Shown here one piece after another: positions 21,804 to 24,515 of a stretch of 24,515 bases of DNA (the stretch's first letter is position 1; each line of letters opens with the position of its first letter). A model generated the notes under the pieces. That model worked only from the letters and a program-made list of their open reading frames with translations, did not search any database and was not told where the DNA came from. A program made the position numbers and the translations under genes. Source of the DNA: Palsa-1392 sp036493915 (GTDB taxonomy: Bacteria; Verrucomicrobiota; Verrucomicrobiia; Chthoniobacterales; UBA10450); assembly GCA_036493915.1 (NCBI GenBank), contig DASXPA010000245.1:1-24515 (forward strand), given 5' to 3'.

Positions 21804-24515
21804 TTAATGATGTCCGGAGCCGCTCCCTGGGTCGAAAGGCGGAGCCGAGGCCAGAGGCGCAGGGCTGGCGGCGCCGTTTCCGCCAAAGGTGCCGTTGCTA
21901 GGATTGGTCCCGCCAAACCCGGAATAGTTCGGGTCGTTGGTATAGACCTGAGCGGGCCCGCCGGCGCCCTGGATGTTGACCACGACTGAAGGTTGAATTG
22001 TCACGCGGTTCGCAGCGAGGATGGCGCTGGTCCCGCTACTCAAGGTGGCGTTCGCGATGAAGTTGAGCTCTCCATTGCTCCCCGGCGCGTAAAGCTTGAG
22101 CACCGTGTCTGCGTTGATGAAGGCGTCCCCAACGGTGAGCGTTCCATTGTTTCCAAGCGCTCCGACTTTCACCACATCCGCGCGCAGATTCGCAGGAAAG
22201 TCGGAATTGACCCCCGCGATCTGAACCTGCCCCGACGTGCCCGTGTGCCGGATATCGATCGTCCCGCGGTCGGCCTGCACCGTACCCTGCACGTTTGCCT
22301 GGCTGCTCGCGCCCGTGGCAAGGATCGTGATCGCTCCGCCCGGCCCCGGTGCAGCGGCATCGAGGAGGGCGAGAAGTTGTCCAGAGTTGCTGACGTTGAT
22401 CGCGACGCCGGTCGGTTTGCTGCCGGTCAGATTAACGTTGCCACCGGTGGAGCTGCGTCGCACCGGGGGCGGCGTGGCGCCATCCTGAGATGTCGACTCG
22501 TCGGAGGAAACCTGAATGGTGGAGTTGACCGAGACCGTCCCTTCGGAAGACTCAAGGTCCACGGCGCCGCCCGCGCCTCCGAAGTCGATATCGGGGCCGT
22601 TGCGGCCGGTCGTGGCCGAGATGAAGGCGTTCACCGAAATATCACCGCTCGTCTGCACCGTGAAGGAGCCGCCGTCTCCACCCGCGCCGTTGCTGCTGTC
22701 GCCGCCGTCAAACAGGGGGTTCCCGATGATGTCGGCGTCGGCTTCTGGATTGAAGCTAAGGGAATTGGCCTCAATCAGAAGGCTGCCTCCATTGATCTCA
22801 ACTCCATCGCCGTCTGGGGCGCCGGTAAAATCAATCCCGCCGAGCGACATTACGCGGGCGCCCGACAAGACGTGGAGCACGTTGGCGAAGCCGCCGTCGT
22901 CATAGAGGAAGCGCGTGATTCCCCCACTCCCGGCCATGATGTTACCATCCGCTACTATATGGGTGGCGGCGAGGGTTCCGGCGGAGACGTCGCTGGCCAT
23001 GATCGTGCCGAGGACATTAAGACGGTCTCCGATAGAAAGGGTGCCGGAGACATCCATCTCCAGACTTCCGCCATTTTCCTCCGGTCCGATGCTGCCGCCC
23101 CGATTGTCAACATAGGCATCCAACGATCCGCCAATCGAGACATTGTTCGCGCTAAAGGTGACCGCGGCGTCCGATCCGATGGTGCCCCCGCTGTTCAAGA
23201 GTTTAAAGGTGGCGTCGCCCTTAACGTTAAAATCTTCTCCAAAGGCAAGGGTCATATTCCCGCCCGTGCCTATCTGGCCACCTTCGTTATCGAGCAAAGC
23301 GGAGAAATTGAGAGCGTTGAAGTTGCCGCCCACTGCGATCAAGAGATCGCCGCCGGAATCGATGCTCCCTCCGTCCGTGTTGGTCAGCTCAGCCTGCAGG
23401 CTGGAAGCGTTCAAATCACCGCCAACGAGAAACGTGAGATTACCGCCGGTGCCGATCCCGCCGTTATCGCTGTTATCGAGGGTCATTTGGATAAAGCTGG
23501 CGTTAAGGTCGCCGCCGACAAAAGCGGAGAGGGTGGCGCCGCTCCCGACCATGGTCGAGATCGTGTTGACGAGGGTCATCCGGAGATCTTCATCGAAGGC
23601 GATATTGAGATCGCCGCCGACGGTGAGAACAAGATCGCCGCCGCTGTTGAGGGGCGCGTCTACTGGCGTAGAGAGCGTCAGGCTTACGCCTCCGGCGGTG
23701 GTGGTGAGATCGCCGCCCACATTCAAGATGAGATTTTCGCCATCGGTCACGCCGGAGGAGTTGTCGAAAAAGAGATCGAAAAGGAGCGAGCCGGCGGTGA
23801 GGTCGCCGCCGCTGTTGACGGTGATGTTTCCGCCGGTGCCAGTGGTGGAACCGGAGAGGGCGGCCATTTCGAGGTCAAAGGTTCCCCCAATGCTGATGTC
23901 GCCTCCGCTTGTCACGGTAAGGTTTCCTCCGCTCTGCAGATTGCTTGGGTCGGTCGTTAGGCTGAGATCGTCGCCGATGTTGATCGCGCCGCCGGCGATC
24001 AGTGAGATATTGAGGCCATTGCTCAAGCCATTATTCGTCTGACTGACGACCAGCGAATCGGTGGCGTTCAGGTCTCCTTGCGACAACAGGTGCAGGTCGG
24101 TCGTGCCGGAGACGCCCGCATCGAAGGTGAGGATTGAACCAGCTCCGCGGGCGTAGAGAAAGAGGTCGGGGATATTCTCGAAGGTGATATTGGAGCCCAG
24201 GGTGATCGACCCGTTCTGCGTCGCGAGGAGGAGGGAATCGAGGCCGTCGAAGGTCAGCGTGGCTTCCCCGGTCCCGGAGGTGATGTTGCCCACGCTGACG
24301 AGAGCGAGGTTTGTCGCGCCACCGTTTCCGATCGTGATGGTGGGATTGCCTGCCAGGACGAGAGAGGAAAATTTAAAGCCTGCCGTCGGCAGATGGGTCG
24401 GATCGCTAAAGTAGGAGTTAAACCCGCTCTGGGTATCGAATGAGTTAGTCGAGCCGAAAAGATAATTCGAGGGCGTTCCATCCATGCCAGGGTCCCGGTA
24501 GATCTTTCCAAAGTC
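21804..24515 (-). CDS. Large repeat-rich beta-helix surface protein, 5' end outside the window
   Basis: The frame is open from the window edge to the stop at 21804 (over 900 codons). An internal Met at 24485 is not the true start, because reading frame (DFGKIYRDPG) continues upstream. Nearly all of it is tandem beta-helix-type repeat: blocks such as GGDLNASSLQAELTN and GGNLTFLVGGDLNASF recur about every 35-40 residues, with Gly-Gly-Asp/Asn turns and hydrophobic strands between. This is typical of filamentous-haemagglutinin- or autotransporter-like adhesins. The C terminus (NPSNGTFGGNGAASP, then GSGSGHH) has neither a barrel nor a PEP-CTERM anchor, so export and anchoring are unclear. It carries one TCGTTAGGC word (23954). 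A 655-residue plus-strand ORF over it is a shadow. Confidence 0.75.
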   Translation of the reverse strand, partial: DFGKIYRDPGMDGTPSNYLFGSTNSFDTQSGFNSYFSDPTHLPTAGFKFSSLVLAGNPTITIGNGGATNLALVSVGNITSGTGEATLTFDGLDSLLLATQNGSITLGSNITFENIPDLFLYARGAGSILTFDAGVSGTTDLHLLSQGDLNATDSLVVSQTNNGLSNGLNISLIAGGAINIGDDLSLTTDPSNLQSGGNLTVTSGGDISIGGTFDLEMAALSGSTTGTGGNITVNSGGDLTAGSLLFDLFFDNSSGVTDGENLILNVGGDLTTTAGGVSLTLSTPVDAPLNSGGDLVLTVGGDLNIAFDEDLRMTLVNTISTMVGSGATLSAFVGGDLNASFIQMTLDNSDNGGIGTGGNLTFLVGGDLNASSLQAELTNTDGGSIDSGGDLLIAVGGNFNALNFSALLDNEGGQIGTGGNMTLAFGEDFNVKGDATFKLLNSGGTIGSDAAVTFSANNVSIGGSLDAYVDNRGGSIGPEENGGSLEMDVSGTLSIGDRLNVLGTIMASDVSAGTLAATHIVADGNIMAGSGGITRFLYDDGGFANVLHVLSGARVMSLGGIDFTGAPDGDGVEINGGSLLIEANSLSFNPEADADIIGNPLFDGGDSSNGAGGDGGSFTVQTSGDISVNAFISATTGRNGPDIDFGGAGGAVDLESSEGTVSVNSTIQVSSDESTSQDGATPPPVRRSSTGGNVNLTGSKPTGVAINVSNSGQLLALLDAAAPGPGGAITILATGASSQANVQGTVQADRGTIDIRHTGTSGQVQIAGVNSDFPANLRADVVKVGALGNNGTLTVGDAFINADTVLKLYAPGSNGELNFIANATLSSGTSAILAANRVTIQPSVVVNIQGAGGPAQVYTNDPNYSGFGGTNPSNGTFGGNGAASPAPLASAPPFDPGSGSGHH

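Noticed and set aside
21993..23960. 655-codon plus-strand ORF opposite the beta-helix gene
   Set aside because: The minus strand shows regular beta-helix repeats across the same region. The plus-strand product is a by-product of that repeat and codon bias and has no signal or motif.

Overview
The window is about 60% GC and looks like chromosome of a member of the Verrucomicrobiota. The main argument is the locus at 7616-14187. It has the gene order and protein architecture of the Akkermansia muciniphila Amuc_1102/1101/1100/1099/1098 pilus-like system: a PilM-like protein, two single-pass proteins and a large secretin. Two exported proteins of the exosortase-target kind, or resembling it, agree with this. 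The assignment is inference from gene content; no marker gene was compared.

Layout. (1) Positions 1-545 hold the 5' end of a secreted-protein gene on the minus strand. (2) Positions 845-4521 look like an integron-type gene-cassette block without an integrase. Short, mostly unrelated plus-strand ORFs (membrane proteins, a HEPN-like protein, a GNAT acetyltransferase and a frameshifted trypsin-like protease) are separated by three long imperfect inverted repeats. These end in attC-like core sites (GTTAGAC, ATTAGGC, GTTAGCC). (3) Positions 4548-7489 hold trpS (minus), a membrane protein and a UDP-glucuronate decarboxylase. (4) Positions 7616-14187 hold the pilus-like operon. (5) Positions 14322-15369 hold an exosortase-type surface protein and a small lipoprotein. 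(6) Positions 15482-20692 are a housekeeping stretch: coaE, rho and rnd with overlapping ends, the small SRP RNA, a MoeB/ThiF-rhodanese protein and a LysM lipoprotein. (7) Positions 20693-24515 hold a structured intergenic element, a metallo-beta-lactamase-fold hydrolase and, converging on it, a large repeat-rich beta-helix protein that runs off the window.

The most unusual signal is a dispersed word. The 7-mer CGTTAGG occurs 19 times on either strand between 5526 and 23961, and the 9-mer TCGTTAGGC occurs 12 times. About three and fewer than one, respectively, would be expected by chance. Copies lie on both strands (10 against 9), inside genes in several reading frames, at two stop codons and between genes. 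Density is roughly one per kilobase. That profile resembles a DNA-uptake sequence (as in Neisseriaceae and Pasteurellaceae) more than a strand-biased word such as Chi or KOPS. The exact word is absent from the cassette block, yet all three attC-like right core sites differ from TCGTTAGGC by one base. Whether the word concerns DNA uptake, recombination or something else cannot be decided from this window.
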